A DNA stretch of 64,000 nt from Apodospora peruviana (GCA_033439685.1 JAUEDM010000008.1:1922001-1986000); one strand, 5' to 3'; positions 45,301-57,238 are shown, counted from the first letter of the stretch. Numbers and translations: made by a program. Notes: generated by a model from the sequence alone, not told the origin.

Positions 45301-48300
45301 CACTCACCCTTCATAAAGATAAGATTGGGAATTGGCGGGGTAACTTGTGCACTCCAACTTCCGCCCCTGCCGTTGGCCCGTTGCGGCGTTGCCAATAAGA
45401 AGAGTGTGGGGTATGTACCTAGGTATTGTATATAATCCGTACGGAGTGCATGGCACGGTACATAGGCCTATATACAAAAACAGGACGTACCAGATAAGAT
45501 TGGAGGATAGAGTATTCCGTACGTCGATGTCCTTCACAATCAGCCCCCATATTTCTTTAGTCCTCGGTGGTGTTGTGGCTGACGATATATACCTAATGAC
45601 TTTGTGCCACTACGAGATTATCTTGGTCCGGAGAACATGTCGGGTGCAATGGCTGCCAATGAAAGGCATCCGTATTGGCCACCACGCTCCCGAGACATAC
45701 CATCGACGGTCTGTCATGCTGAAAGTCCCCGACCCAAGACCGTAAAATCTTTGTATTCGTGAATCCGTGCCTGTTATTTCCCTTTCAAATTTGGATGGAT
45801 CATCCGAGCGCCGACATGCTCAAAGAGAGTATTATCAGTTATTTTTTTATATGCAATCCGACCAACGGAAACGTGGGGGGTATGTTGCGGTTTGAATGGA
45901 CAACAAGGAAAATTACCACAGTACGAAATAGATCGGCCCAAACCAACGTGTCTAGGTACTTTATCCTATCCATCAAACACCAGTACCTCGGCAGACAAGC
46001 CGAACGACTTCGAGAGTAGTGACGACCCCGACATCTTGTTGTCTCTAAGGGAGCCAGAATGTTCTGATTCTGATGTGTGTTCTTAATGGCCGGCAACAGG
46101 TGTTGACGAGGAAGAGGTCTGTGGCATCCACTGATCGTTGGATCGAGCTTGATATTCGGTACCTGGGCTGGGCAGCTTCCTGCAAGCACCCGGAAATATC
46201 CCCATAACTGCAACCACTATTTCGAAGCGAAACTGCCCGCAATCAACAGTGTATTCACATATCGGACAAAAACGAATTGAAGCCGTTTCAATTTCTTGAG
46301 ATTCGTCCACAAGATTCTTCATGTAGGGTCGAAGGTTTGGCGAAGCGTATGGGCTGAAGCACGCAGAGGGCAGCCGTAGCCCGATGCCCTTCCCTCCATT
46401 TCATGGACTCGAATCTAATCAGAAGATGCCAATGTCACGGTGTACGTCCAGCCAGGTACAAGCTACGACAGAGTTGTCATCGTGAGTTGCTGCGAGTGAA
46501 GTAAAGTCTCGGTTCCAAAGTTACTCGACAGTAACCAAGACCGGAAACAGGGTTGCAGGTGTTGTGTGATTGGGTCGACATTCCGGTCGCAGCTTGGGCT
46601 TCATTTAGGCCAGCCTCCCCACGGAGCGCAGCAATGCGCTTCAGACCTGCCAGAGAGAAAGCCAAGATCCAACTCTTGCCCTGTTGCCCATTTCACACAC
46701 TCATCACACGCCGAGGGATGCCGAGGAAAGTTCAGTCGGCCAAATATCCACCGATCCGCTGGGTGCAGATCGATAGATGTGGGCACGGTGTTGACCAGAT
46801 CTGCAATCTAGAAAATCAATTAGGTAGGTAGCATGCGATCATGATTCAACCTTGTCTGGCCGTCAACGGATGCACATAAAGAGTACGGAGTATTCGTATA
46901 GAACCCGTGTGTTTGATAGAAGCAAAAGGGAAAGCCCCGACGTTTCCAGCGCATCGGAAAATACATTGCACGGACCATATAGTGGTCGGGCCAATAGATC
47001 AGGCCAGGGGTTGGGTCATCGCGGACCAGGGCGCCTTCCCCATTGAATCGGCTCTGCAGCTGAGGTGAAATGAGGGGTGTGAGTGTGGGTGGTCGAACTC
47101 GAAAGGAGGGAGGCAGCTTGGCAAGGCTGGGCCGCCATCTGGCCTCCAGCTTCCATCCATCAGACTGGCGGACTGACTTGCGACTGTCCACTCCTGCACT
47201 GCAGCTGCTGTGCTTCTTTGCGTCCCGGGAAATTTCGAAGCTGCGTTCGCAGACGTCCCAGGTTGACAGGAGCGCCCTTGACTTGCCGGACTCATGCAAG
47301 ATGGGAATTCGCGACAGACCGCGACCGCATATTCTCATCCCCTCCTTCCTCCCCAACTCCCGTCGCCAAGGCACTACTTGAACTTATGACGTGATATTTG
47401 CTTGACGGGCACCTGTTCACCGTGCTCCCCGGCCGTACTGCTTCAAGTTGCTGTTGGGCACAGACCAGGAACTCTCACCTCATCAGGCTTCTCAACTCCG
47501 AGGACTCTTGAAGTAATAAGTTGAACTGTCTGACCAAACTGGACCTTCTCGTCCGTGAGAGCATCGGGTCGCAATGGGGCAGAAGACGTCAGGTCGTCGC
47601 CGGCCAACGAGATTTCCCCCGCATGTGTATCTGCCCAACAGCCACAGCAATCCAAATTTCGGCAGCCTCACTCACTCAGGCATACGTCCCTCTTGTATCC
47701 TCGCCTGTGTACGATGAATGTACATGCCTACAGACTTATTACAGACGTCCATCAGATCCGCCGCATGCAGCAAGCATCTCGTTGCTACTTGATGTATTAA
47801 GAAGAGGGCCTATCATGGCCGTTTCGCGGGAAGCAACGCTGTGGAGCGCTACTGACTCAAAAACATGAATCCATGATGCCCAGCCAGGATGGTCGTCGTC
47901 GGGGACCACGCAATTTGCCTAGTCGCATACATATGCAAAGAGGGCGGCCTAGGTCTCTGTAGTCTATTTGCATGGAATACTGCGCAGTACGTATCATATC
48001 ATGCTCCTGTGGCAGAGGGCATATCGGTAGTGCAAGCACCGTCACGGCACGCGTGCACCGGTAGAGGAGGCTCAGGCTGGCTTGTGGCAACACATGGAAT
48101 TTACTCTGGAGTCCTTTGACGCATGTTCACCGTCAGGGCACACGAATGAAACGTTGATGACAAGAGTCAACGCCGTGGCCTCACATTTCATCACTGCCTC
48201 CCTCCTACGGGTTAACTTACAATGGTTTATTCCACATCCATGCAACCTCCGCGGTGTCAAACCACCCATGCCAACGAGGCGCACCGGGATGCTCAGATGT

Positions 48301-50255
48301 TGGCCCGCCCACACGACCTTATCTGTCATCCCCCGGCCATCGCTGTTAGACTCCCCTGCGACACTGAAATGACTACCTTACTCCGTAAAGACAGACACGT
48401 CGGACGACACGGAGAGATCGTGAGACCGAGATACTGTCGACGTTCAAAGCGGCGAAAGGGGTCATAGGACGGGGCTTGGCTTAAGCTAACGTCCATCCGA
48501 AAGGACTCTCGAAGGAAAGTAGCGCAATCACAGCTGCTGTGGGCTAACTCACAATCCGTTCATCGCATCGACTAACCCCCCTGCTCCCACAAAATCTCAA
48601 TGCCACAACCCACACCAGGAAGACCGACGACGGCGGGGGTGACGGTGACCACGAACTCGAGGGCGGTGGAGGTCCCACTTTCTCTCTCTCTCCGCGAAAA
48701 GAGCAAATTGAGCTCGGAGTGCCATGGTGGGTTTTCAGGCTTGACAACACCGCGATTTCACCGATTTTGCTCTGCCTTCAAAAGCACGGCTCAAGAGCGA
48801 TATAGAACTGAAGGTACCTGACCTGCTCTGTCCTGAGTGTCGCCTCGAGCCTCCTACCCACCAGTGCCACTGACTGGCCCACTGCCTGCCACCCTCCATC
48901 CCGCCCCGCGCAATAGGCTGCTTGGTCGATGCTTCCTGCAGATGGCAAATCGAACAACGAATCAACGCTCAAACGGAAATACTTCCAAGTCGCCTGCAGG
49001 GTTAGATCAGATAAAGATTGCCGCTAGAGAGAGATGTGGAAGCATCCAAGGAAGGCGGGGAACTGACAACCAGCAAAGCTGCCACTATCCACGCAGTTAC
49101 GGCCCACGCTGCCTCCTCGGGGACGCTCCGCTATTGAGAACTAGCGCAATAAAACCAAATGTTCCCTCCAGTTGGTGCGTGCAGCGCTTGCGGGATGGGA
49201 AAGTGAAGTGCGGTGAGCACTTCTTGCTCCCAAGTTTCCTCAGGTTTGGTCTTCCACTTCCTCCAGTCCCAAAGAGGCCAGGCAGTAGAATAAAACCGTT
49301 CAATCAGCCTTGGTTGTTATTTTACCTAGGTAGGTAGTGTCCATCTGCCTCCCACTACTCTGAGTTGACCCTTCAATAAGATAATACCATACAATACCAC
49401 ATTGAGTAAAATACAATACCGTATGTAGCATCCCCTCACCTCTGGTTCTAGCTCCGAAAAAAAAAAAAAAAAAAAAAAAAAAACGGAAAAAATAAAAAAA
49501 GAAGAAAAATAGTTACCGTGCGGGCTCGCTTCACTGATCAATCCCACCCCCTGACCCCTGCCTTTCCTCTCCTCTCCTCTCCTCCCCTCGCCAGGACTCC
49601 AATGTGGAGAAAACTGAGGTGACGAGATGCAACGACGCCAGCCCCGGCTTCATCGTACACACTCCACCTCTTCCCGCTTCCCGCTTCCTCTTCTACTACC
49701 AAGGTACTGACTGACTGACCTTTACCAAGACGCCCTGTACGCCCGACCTGTCGTGGGTTTGAGGCCTGGATTTTGTTTATCGACAATGTATTGTCTCCCG
49801 GCCTCATCCGTCCTGGCACACCCCAACTTCTCGTGACCAAAACCAGACTGGAAAATATAACAAGAAATCTCCAGAGTGCCCTGTCTCTCCACCCCCCCTT
49901 CACCCTTAACACCCAGGCCCAGGTGGTAGCGCCCTCATCAACGACGAACGGAGATATATATCCCTCACGATCGTCCGTGCCGTTCTTTTGTCTCACTGCC
50001 AGGCTGACCAGACCTTGTTCTTCACCTTCTCTACACCCTGGATGCCCTACGTGACCCTCGCACTTCCTCGTCCCGTCATCTTTGATCGACGCGGTCACAG
50101 CCAAGGCCTGTCCGGCCGAGCTTCCGTCTCGTTTCTTTTCTCCATTCTCCACTAAACCCGCGTTTCTTCTACTTTTTCTTAAACTGGAGTGCGCCTCCTC
50201 CCCTTCAGCCTTAATCCTGGTCACCGCGTGGGTATGGTCTCGTTATTGACGAGCG
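42336..50255. other. Gene-poor 7.9-kb region
   Basis: No convincing gene was found. Open frames are short (60-180 codons), overlap on both strands and lack domains. The one with the most protein-like texture is 43964-44233 (plus). Noted in it: a second copy of a 48-bp coding piece at 42489-42536, TCCGTACGGA palindromes at 45206-45217 and 45436-45445, a 27-A run at 49457-49483 and a CT-rich tract near 49562-49590. The right end is the long leader and promoter of the Zn2Cys6 gene. Confidence 0.45.
49457..49483. repeat. Poly(A) tract
   Basis: 27 consecutive A followed by further A-rich sequence to about 49509. No element could be tied to it, and there is no upstream coding relic that would make it a LINE tail. 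Confidence 0.85.
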
Positions 50256-50311
50256 ATGGACCCTTCTCTTCCTATCGTGTCGAGCGATGGGAGTCCCTCC
50301 TGGTCCGATAG
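50234..50311 (+). promoter_or_regulatory. Overlapping upstream ORF of the Zn2Cys6 gene
   Basis: An ATG at 50234 opens a 25-codon frame that ends at 50311, overlapping the main start at 50256 in a different frame. If the transcript includes it, it would lower translation of the factor unless leaky scanning occurs. Confidence 0.45.
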
Positions 50312-52708
50312 CCACAGCACCGACTCAGACGACGCCCAGTCCAACATGGACCTCTCGCCATCGCCTTGGGTGGATTCCCTCGCGTCGACGTCGACATCCG
50401 TGACAGCGTCGTCGACGATGAGCTTTGCTCGAACAGGACAACTCTCTCCCATCAGTAATGGTATGGACAGGCCCGGCGCCGTGAACGATAGCAACTCGGC
50501 GAGCCTTTCTTCGCCATCCGTTTCCCCCTACATAACCGGTATGGCTCAGTCGGCACCCTCGCCCGTCTGTGCGGAGAGCTGGGCAGTGGGAGGAGGCTAT
50601 CTGGATTCAGATGAGACTGCCGAGATGACCTACGGCAGCGACGATCACGAAATGGCCTGGGATCAGGGCTCTGACGATCTGTTGGTGCCGAAATCGGAGC
50701 CGCTGGATGACGACGACTTCAGAATAGACGAGATAAAAGAAGCTCCCCCCTTGACGCCAATCCCCATCACCGATCCGTCCACCACAACTCAACCAAAGAC
50801 GAAACGACCACGAGGAAGACCACGGAAACACCCGCTCACCCCAAACGTCGCGGTGAATAAAGTCACAAAGGGGCGGTCCAAGACGGGCTGCCTCACATGC
50901 CGAAAGCGGAAAAAGAAGTGTGACGAGGCGAAGCCACGATGTAAGCCGACAAATGTTTAAATGGTCGCTCCGTTACAGACCGTCCTTGCTGACTCTCATT
51001 GCAGGCATGAACTGCGAGAAGAATGCTGTGGTTTGTGAAGGTTATCCGGAGAAGCAGATCTGGAAGAGCGGAAAAGAGAGGGCCGAAGAAGGTATACACC
51101 AAAATGATCAATCCTTGGTGTCGAGGCTTCATTTGCTTACTGGGAAATATAGAACGTTTGAAGTCGTACAGCTTGCCACCAATCACCATGCAGCCCATCT
51201 TCAATGGTCTGGAGACGGTGGAGGATATGATATTTTGGAAGCACTACAATGAGCACTTGAGCACAGTCCTCACTGTCGAAGGCGAGCACAAGAACGCTTT
51301 CAAAGACATGATGATACCCATCGCGGTCAAACATCATGGTCTGATGCACTCCATCCTGTCCCTGGCCAGCAAGCATATTGACTTTGAAACGCCTTATGGC
51401 ATCAACATCTTGAAGAACAACCCGACCACGACGCTCAACGCCTTGCAGCTTCGATCCCTCTACCACCACGACCAGGCGAGGCTGAAGTTCTACGACGATG
51501 TTGAATTTAGCAACGAGGAACTCAGCCCTGATTACAAACTTTTAATACCTGCCCGCTATGGTCAGATGCTCTGTTTCTTGCTCGAGGCACTGGCAGAAGG
51601 AAACCCCCGAGGCGAGCATCGACTCCATCTATCCGCGTACCAGAATCTGATCTCGAGCTCTCCGCCTGACGATTCCGCGTTCCTATCCTTCATTGCCGAG
51701 TTTTTCCAATATCGCATCTTCGCCGACGAGCTTATCCACTCGACCGACGATCTCGAGCACCACCCGCCAGCCCCCAAGGAAACGCCTCCGCTTCCACCTA
51801 TCCACCCGCCACGGCTGCTCGGCGTCGCCGACGGCCTTTTGGGCTATCTCTCCCAAATCACCTCAATCAGGAACACGATCCGAAGTAACATGCTGGCTCA
51901 GGTCGACCCGGTTGTTGACTACATGAGTTTGTACCGGGCAGCGGAGATCGATGCCGCGATAAGAGAATGGACCCCTGACTGGCCATCAGGGGATAGTCGT
52001 GAGCGTGTGGGCCTCCTCTACAAGCAGATGATGTGGGTTTACTTGGTCAGGACGATCTATCCGCCGCTGCCTTCCTCTCCCACGCCGTCCTCCACGACTT
52101 CTTCCGCCACCTCGCTTTCGATAATCCACAGCTCTCCCTCCCTCAGCCGGCCGTCGTCATCTGTCGTCAACACACCTCCGCGGTCTGCCTCGACAAGCTG
52201 CGCCTCATCGCCCAAGCTGCCCGGCTCCGGCTCCGGCTCCGTCGCCGCCAGTAGCCGACCAAATGAACAATCCGGCCCCATCGTGCACAAGCACAGCAGC
52301 TCGGACGCTGCCTCGACGGGAGCCCTTCTGAAGCAAACCACTGAACCTACTGCTCGAGCCGACTCGCCGCCACCTATCCGCCAGCCTTCGCAACATGATC
52401 CTCGGATAACCGTCGCCATCGACGAATCACTGGCGATCCTAGACACGTTCAAACCCAGCGACCCGAGTCAGACTCTGCTCCTCCTTCCTTGCTTCATCAT
52501 CGGTACAGCCTGTTTCACCCCGGCACAGCAGGAGCGCGTGCGTGTCGCCGTCAAGACAGTTAGAGGGTACACCGGCCTTCGCAATACCGATCGTGTCCTG
52601 GACGTCCTCGAACAGCTGTGGCGGCTCATGGACGCCGGAGACTGGGCAGCCGTCTGGGACTGGCCTGGAGTCGCTCGCGGATTGAACTTGGACTTTATTC
52701 CAGCTTAA
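50256..52708 (+). CDS. Zn2Cys6 transcription factor with AT-hook
   Basis: Three exons (50256-50940, 51005-51091, 51153-52708) give 775 aa; both introns keep frame and the first splits the fourth cysteine codon of the zinc cluster. The N-terminal 180 residues are Ser/Asp-rich and acidic. KRPRGRPRKHP (about 183-193) is an AT-hook. Cys212, 215, 222, 229, 232 and 239 form the C-x2-C-x6-C-x6-C-x2-C-x6-C binuclear zinc cluster. From about residue 265 a helical region (MQPIFNGLETVEDMIFWKHYNEHLS, ILSLASKHI) matches the fungal-specific factor domain 2 type; a Ser/Pro-rich insert (about 590-700) splits its C-terminal part. The combination of AT-hook, cluster and regulatory domain suggests a DNA-binding regulator. 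The target genes are unknown and no neighbouring cluster points to a pathway. Confidence 0.92.
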
Positions 52709-53520
52709 ATAAGTGGAACATCGATTGGTCAATTCTCTATCATGGTCTCCGGTACAGCTTGGCCTCGGCGGACAACACATGGCAAATACGTATTTCCCAT
52801 CTGATCAAGATCCCGGCTATCTGAAAAGATATCTTGGTCCATTCCTTTCTTCCCATTTTACTATTTTTTGGCGTCTAATGTCATATTTCTCCTTGGCTTG
52901 GATGTCAATACATACCGTATTCTCGCTATCCTCGATGAGAAGGGAAAACAGCACGTCGTCGCTGTCGTCTAGGGAGGGGTCTTGGGTATAGCACGCACGC
53001 ACGTCTAATATCTAGAAGATTGTTCGCAAATATGACATATGAGACACGCCCCACGGGGTCTATATGGCAGTCATCAACACGGCGTCAGTTCAGGAAAAGT
53101 TTTTTTTTTTTTTTTCCTTCATAGTATTGGATCGAGCGGAGGAGATGGAGATGGACGGAGTGACTTGGGGTTGGAACGAAACAAATTTTCTTTGGGGTCT
53201 CATCCCAACAAAAGAAAAGAAAGCGGAAACAAATTTCGTCCCTTTCTTTTTTTTTTTTTTTTGCGAGAGCGAGCAACCGACTTGGCAGGAGTTGGGTATG
53301 GGTACGGGAACCGACTAATGCATAAGCGAGTTGGTGCGAGCTGGAGTTGGATTGTGATGGAGATACATCCCGGATATGACTGTTTTCGTGACTTGGATAT
53401 TTTGGTACCGTTTTCGGACTCGGTTATTGGACATTTCGTAGACGACCGATAGGTCTTCCTTTGCTGCTATTTAACTACTATTTTTAATGAAAGCCAAATT
53501 CATATCCCCGGGCACACACA
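52709..53520. other. Convergent 3' region
   Basis: About 800 bp between the Zn2Cys6 gene and the decarboxylase ends. It has T runs at about 53100-53115 and 53248-53262. No gene was seen. Confidence 0.5.
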
Positions 53521-55146
53521 TCACGACTTGACAACCGCGACCTGGCCCCTGACGGGCACATTGACCCGCCTCCCAATCTCGGGAAAGCCATCGACCTTGA
53601 CGTCCTTGCGGAAGAGCAGGCAATGCGATGAGCCTCCAAAGTGGAACATGCCCGTCTCGTCGCCTTTTTTGACGCGCTGGCCCTCCTTGACCGTGATCTC
53701 GCAGGTGCTGACCTCATCCATGCCGACGCCGATGAAGGCCATCACCCCAATGGCCGGGTTATCCGCCTCGATGAAGATGATGGCGCGCGTCGCCAGCGCC
53801 GTCAGGTAGCCCTGCGCAGCCGTGATACCCTTCTGGTTGATGGTGGTCACCACGCCGTCGCCCTCGGGGGCCGACTCCTCGAGAAGGGGCTCGCTGAAGT
53901 AGGTGCCCGGCTGCACGAAGGCGCGCACGATCTTGCCCGACACGGGCGAGTGCCACCTGTGGTAGGAGAGCGCAGACAGAAAGGCTTGGTACACGGTGGC
54001 ACCGGCAAACTGGGGCGCCAGCGGGTCGTTGGCAAGCATGTCGAGGACGGAGTAGGGCTGGCCCTTGATCCAGAACTTGTCGCGCAGTTTAACGTCGCGG
54101 GTGATGTTGTAAACTTCGGATTCGCAGGCATTGACAACGACGCCGTCATCGTCTGGGGAGGCGACGGGGCGCGCAGCGTCGTGGACGCGGCGGGTGAAGA
54201 AATCTGCCAGGGTGGGTTATTGTCCGTCGTTAAACAGGAGATCTCACAAGGGACAGGGTCAAATAGGGGGGTAAGGGAAGACGGACAGAGAAAACATACC
54301 ATCCCATGTTGTGTACCCGTAATACTTCTTCGACGGGTCACATTGGAACATGTCCTCAAACTTAAACTTTGTCTCCCTCGGAGCGTTGGCGACTTCCATG
54401 ATATCGTTGTAGCCGACCTCCCCGAACCACCCTGTGTTGTGGTTGCCGAGCACCTCGGCCGACTCTGGAGTCTGTTGAGTTCGTTTGTTAGCCCCGCTTG
54501 GTGGTCATAGAGTAACCCTTCCTCTATCCAATGGAAGCCACTCGCCTTCAAATATTCCCCCCACTTATTCAACACCTTCTTCAGCATCGCATTCACATCC
54601 GGATCCAAGAAAGCGGCATGCCCGGACGGCGTGCCCATGGCGTAGTCAAAGAAGGCCGCCATGGGCACGCCGACCATGCCCACACCGGCGGCGGCGTCCG
54701 TCCACGTCGGGGCGCGGCCAAAGATGTGATTCAGCACCTGCAGCATGTGGTTGTAGTCGCGGATCTGGTTCCTGCCTGTCGGATCCTTGTTGTAGGGCGC
54801 CTTGCGCGGGACCTCGTCCCACATGGCGCTGAAGTACATGTAGATGCGTGAGTTGCCCTCGATAAGCTCCTTGAACTCCTGCAGGACTGGGGTAAGTTTC
54901 GGCGGTCTCTTCTGCGGGTGCTCGTGTATTTTCTTGTCGAGTTGCTCGATCGTGTGATTCAGCCAGTGCTGCTGAATTCGGTAGTCTGTTGGGAGCCATG
55001 CTCCAGCTCTGGCTCATTTTGTTTGCATTCTTTTTTTCTTTGCACTTTGGGTAGGTAGGGTGATAGATTATCATGGCATACCTGTGAATCCGATAATCCT
55101 TAGGGATATCATGGTGATCGCCGTGCTGTCTGACACCTTTACCCAT
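53521..55146 (-). CDS. Phosphatidylserine-decarboxylase-like enzyme (GGSS type)
   Basis: Four exons (55146-55082, 55008-54546, 54471-54300, 54203-53521) give 460 aa. The N-terminal half (about residues 20-170) is the helical extension of fungal PSD-like proteins (FKELIEGNSRIYMYF, WTDAAAGVGMVGVP). The second half is the PSD catalytic fold (FFTRRVHDAARPV, YHRWHSPVSGKIV, HFGGSSHCLLF). The self-cleavage site is Gly423-Gly-Ser-Ser426 instead of the LGST of membrane PSD enzymes; Ser425 is the expected pyruvoyl precursor. There is no transmembrane or mitochondrial targeting segment, so a soluble decarboxylase is likely. Proteins of this layout include the fungal L-tryptophan decarboxylase PsiD, so an amino-acid substrate is possible. 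The second intron begins with GC (AAG|GCGAGT), inferred because the next exon fits only phase 0. Confidence 0.87.
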
Positions 55147-55879
55147 TGTGGTGGCACGCCTGTTTTCAACTTAATTCTTCGTTCTTCTGTTTTCGACCTT
55201 CGTGCGCCTGAAGAGCGATCAGGTTTCAGGACACAGAGGTGGAAAGACCTTTATAAAGAAGCCGGTGCCAAGAAAACAAAACACCAAACCCCGCGGATTT
55301 GTTTAAGTCGAGATCGTTACCGAGACACTCGACGGAAATATGCGGCAATGCCGTGTTCCCGCGGAGACGATCACCCAGAAATCAATCAAGCTTCTCCTAA
55401 CCGATCAAATGCCCGTGAGAATTCTGCGTATTAAGCAGAAACCCGTCATGATTATCATGAATTTACAAGGCATCAAGAAGAGAGGAAGCAAGAATCGGGA
55501 TAGTCTTGCCGTCATTCATTAAGTAAACAATGACGTCATCCGGCCGCGGTGTCTGCGATGTCTGGCTGCAAACGTCGTTGGCCGCATCTGGGCATTTGCC
55601 GACGAACGGTGCTCTGCATTATCGTGTGTGACAGAAGACTGAGCGATATTGCGGTTGGAGATGTTAGGTCCATCTCACAGGAAGGGTTCAGTCCATCTCA
55701 CAGGAAGGGTTCAGTCCATCTCACAGGAAGGATTCACATATACCTTGAGTGAAGATATGGTAGTTTGACGAGGCGATTGCCTCACCATGCGTATATTCAT
55801 TCCCTGGGTATCGTTGATCTCCAACCGGCCACCACTAAACAAGAAAAAAATCCATAAAACTACACCCGTCGCCATGGAG
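55147..55879. other. Upstream region of the decarboxylase
   Basis: About 730 bp. It includes the decarboxylase promoter and a 23-bp tandem repeat at 55668-55736. No gene was seen. Confidence 0.5.
55668..55736. repeat. 23-bp tandem repeat, three copies
   Basis: Three head-to-tail copies of a 23-bp unit beginning GTCCATCTCACAGG, at 55668-55690, 55691-55713 and 55714-55736. The third differs by one base (G to A). No coding role. Confidence 0.95.
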
Positions 55880-56752
55880 CTAGCTCTTGCTCTTGCTCTT
55901 ACTCCTGATGTGGGCAGCATGCCGCCGCTTGTGCTCCTTCCTATCGCCTTCGTTCAAGGGGTTGTACAGTATTCCGCACTCCTTGCAGATAGTGAACCCC
56001 GGCCCAGGATTGATTGCTAGGCTGAGGGTCGTCTGCACCATATCCTTTTTGGGTCGATTGGCTGTCGGCGAGCGCTTCTCCCCGGCAGTGGAATCGGAGC
56101 TGCTCGAATGTGGGACGGCAGGCCCCGCTTGATTTAATGAACTCGTGACAGTCTCGCGTATTACCGACCGGTTATCATCGCCTTGGATGAGATCGAGGGT
56201 TGAAACTGCGATGAAAGGCGCGCCATGTGCTCCTTTCGGACTGGTATCTTGTCCGTGCTTTTTGTTCACCCTTGTCCCATCCTCCTTCTCCTTTGCGTCG
56301 TTTTCTTGAGGGATTTTGGCGATTGAGTCTATATCTTTCTTGGCAAAGTCAGGGCGGGTCGTCAGTCTCCGTCGTTTCCTCGGCGCCGACACTAGCGGAG
56401 GTGACGGCGGGGGTTGTAACATCTCGCTCGCATCAGGACGCTCGGCGGGTGATGCGGTACCTGAGCTGGTGGCGGTGGCGGGCTTGAAATAAGACAATAT
56501 AGAGGTGCGCTTTGGTAGTTCCGGCGTCGGGAGTTGGGGGAGCGGTGATGATGGTTCTGGATGACAAGAGTCTGTCCCATTCGTGTATTTTCTTCTCCGC
56601 TTCGATGTCGGCAACTCATAGTCCTTGCTGGCAGCAGCTCGTCGACCATATGTTCTCAGAGGCCGTTTGCGCGTCTGTGTATAAATGGGAGAGCCATCTG
56701 GCGGGGAGAGGCAGGCAGCGATGGCGCCTGTCGATATGGCTTCGGGCAGCAT
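55880..56752 (-). CDS. Eco1/ESCO-type zinc-finger protein without acetyltransferase domain
   Basis: A single exon from the first ATG of the frame (56752) gives 290 aa; the frame extends upstream only through non-ATG codons. Near the N-terminus RKRPLRTYGRR resembles the basic K/R-TYG motif found in fungal Eco1 proteins. KRTSILSYFKP (about residues 82-92) looks like a PCNA-interacting (PIP) motif. The C-terminus holds a C2H2 finger of the ESCO type, FTICKECGILYNPLNEGDRKEHKRRHA, with Cys-x2-Cys and His-x3/4-His spacing, and ends in RSKSKSKS. Eco1 acetylates cohesin during S phase, and its zinc finger usually sits before an acetyltransferase domain. None follows here: the stop comes 13 residues after the finger. 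It is either a finger-only adaptor or a separately encoded part. Confidence 0.75.
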   Translation of the reverse strand: MLPEAISTGAIAACLSPPDGSPIYTQTRKRPLRTYGRRAAASKDYELPTSKRRRKYTNGTDSCHPEPSSPLPQLPTPELPKRTSILSYFKPATATSSGTASPAERPDASEMLQPPPSPPLVSAPRKRRRLTTRPDFAKKDIDSIAKIPQENDAKEKEDGTRVNKKHGQDTSPKGAHGAPFIAVSTLDLIQGDDNRSVIRETVTSSLNQAGPAVPHSSSSDSTAGEKRSPTANRPKKDMVQTTLSLAINPGPGFTICKECGILYNPLNEGDRKEHKRRHAAHIRSKSKSKS

Positions 56753-57238
56753 ATTCTCGCTGGTGTCAGGTCGCGACCAACCAGGCAAGTATCGGTTTGG
56801 CTAGGGTTGTCAGTGCAGATTGTAGGATTGAGGTGTCGTACACGTCGCGAACCAAGATAATGAGAGCGCTGTTATAAAGGAGGATGGGCAAATACAATTA
56901 TGGAAGACATGATGGCGAACAAGCCCATGCTAGTCGGAAAGTCTGTCGAGTTGTTGTGCAGCGTCCAGTGGCCTGTGAATTGGCCCCGCATTGAGAGTCA
57001 ATTGAGAAACCTTAAGACGCGACTCAAAGCGCGTCGTATCGCGTCTTAGCGCGTTGAGTTAGTGGTTGATGACGTGGGCTGTTTGCACTAAAAGCATCCC
57101 TGCCGCAGGCTGCTGCACGGGCCATATCGACTTTATCTCCCGATAATGACCTACTCCTACAAGTCGATACGATTAACAATGTACCGGTATCTGAATCTAT
57201 ACACCTCATGCATTGCAATTATGTTGATCCATATTTAC
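56753..57238. promoter_or_regulatory. Upstream region of the Eco1-type gene with CGCG cluster
   Basis: Four CGCG cores at 57018, 57030, 57040 and 57050, each with MluI-box-like flanks (GACGCGA, GCGCGTC, TCGCGTC, GCGCGTT), lie about 270 bp upstream of the start. Two of them form a perfect 9-bp inverted repeat (57014-57022 and 57039-57047). MBF-type factors bind such motifs at G1/S genes. The function here is inferred. Confidence 0.45.
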
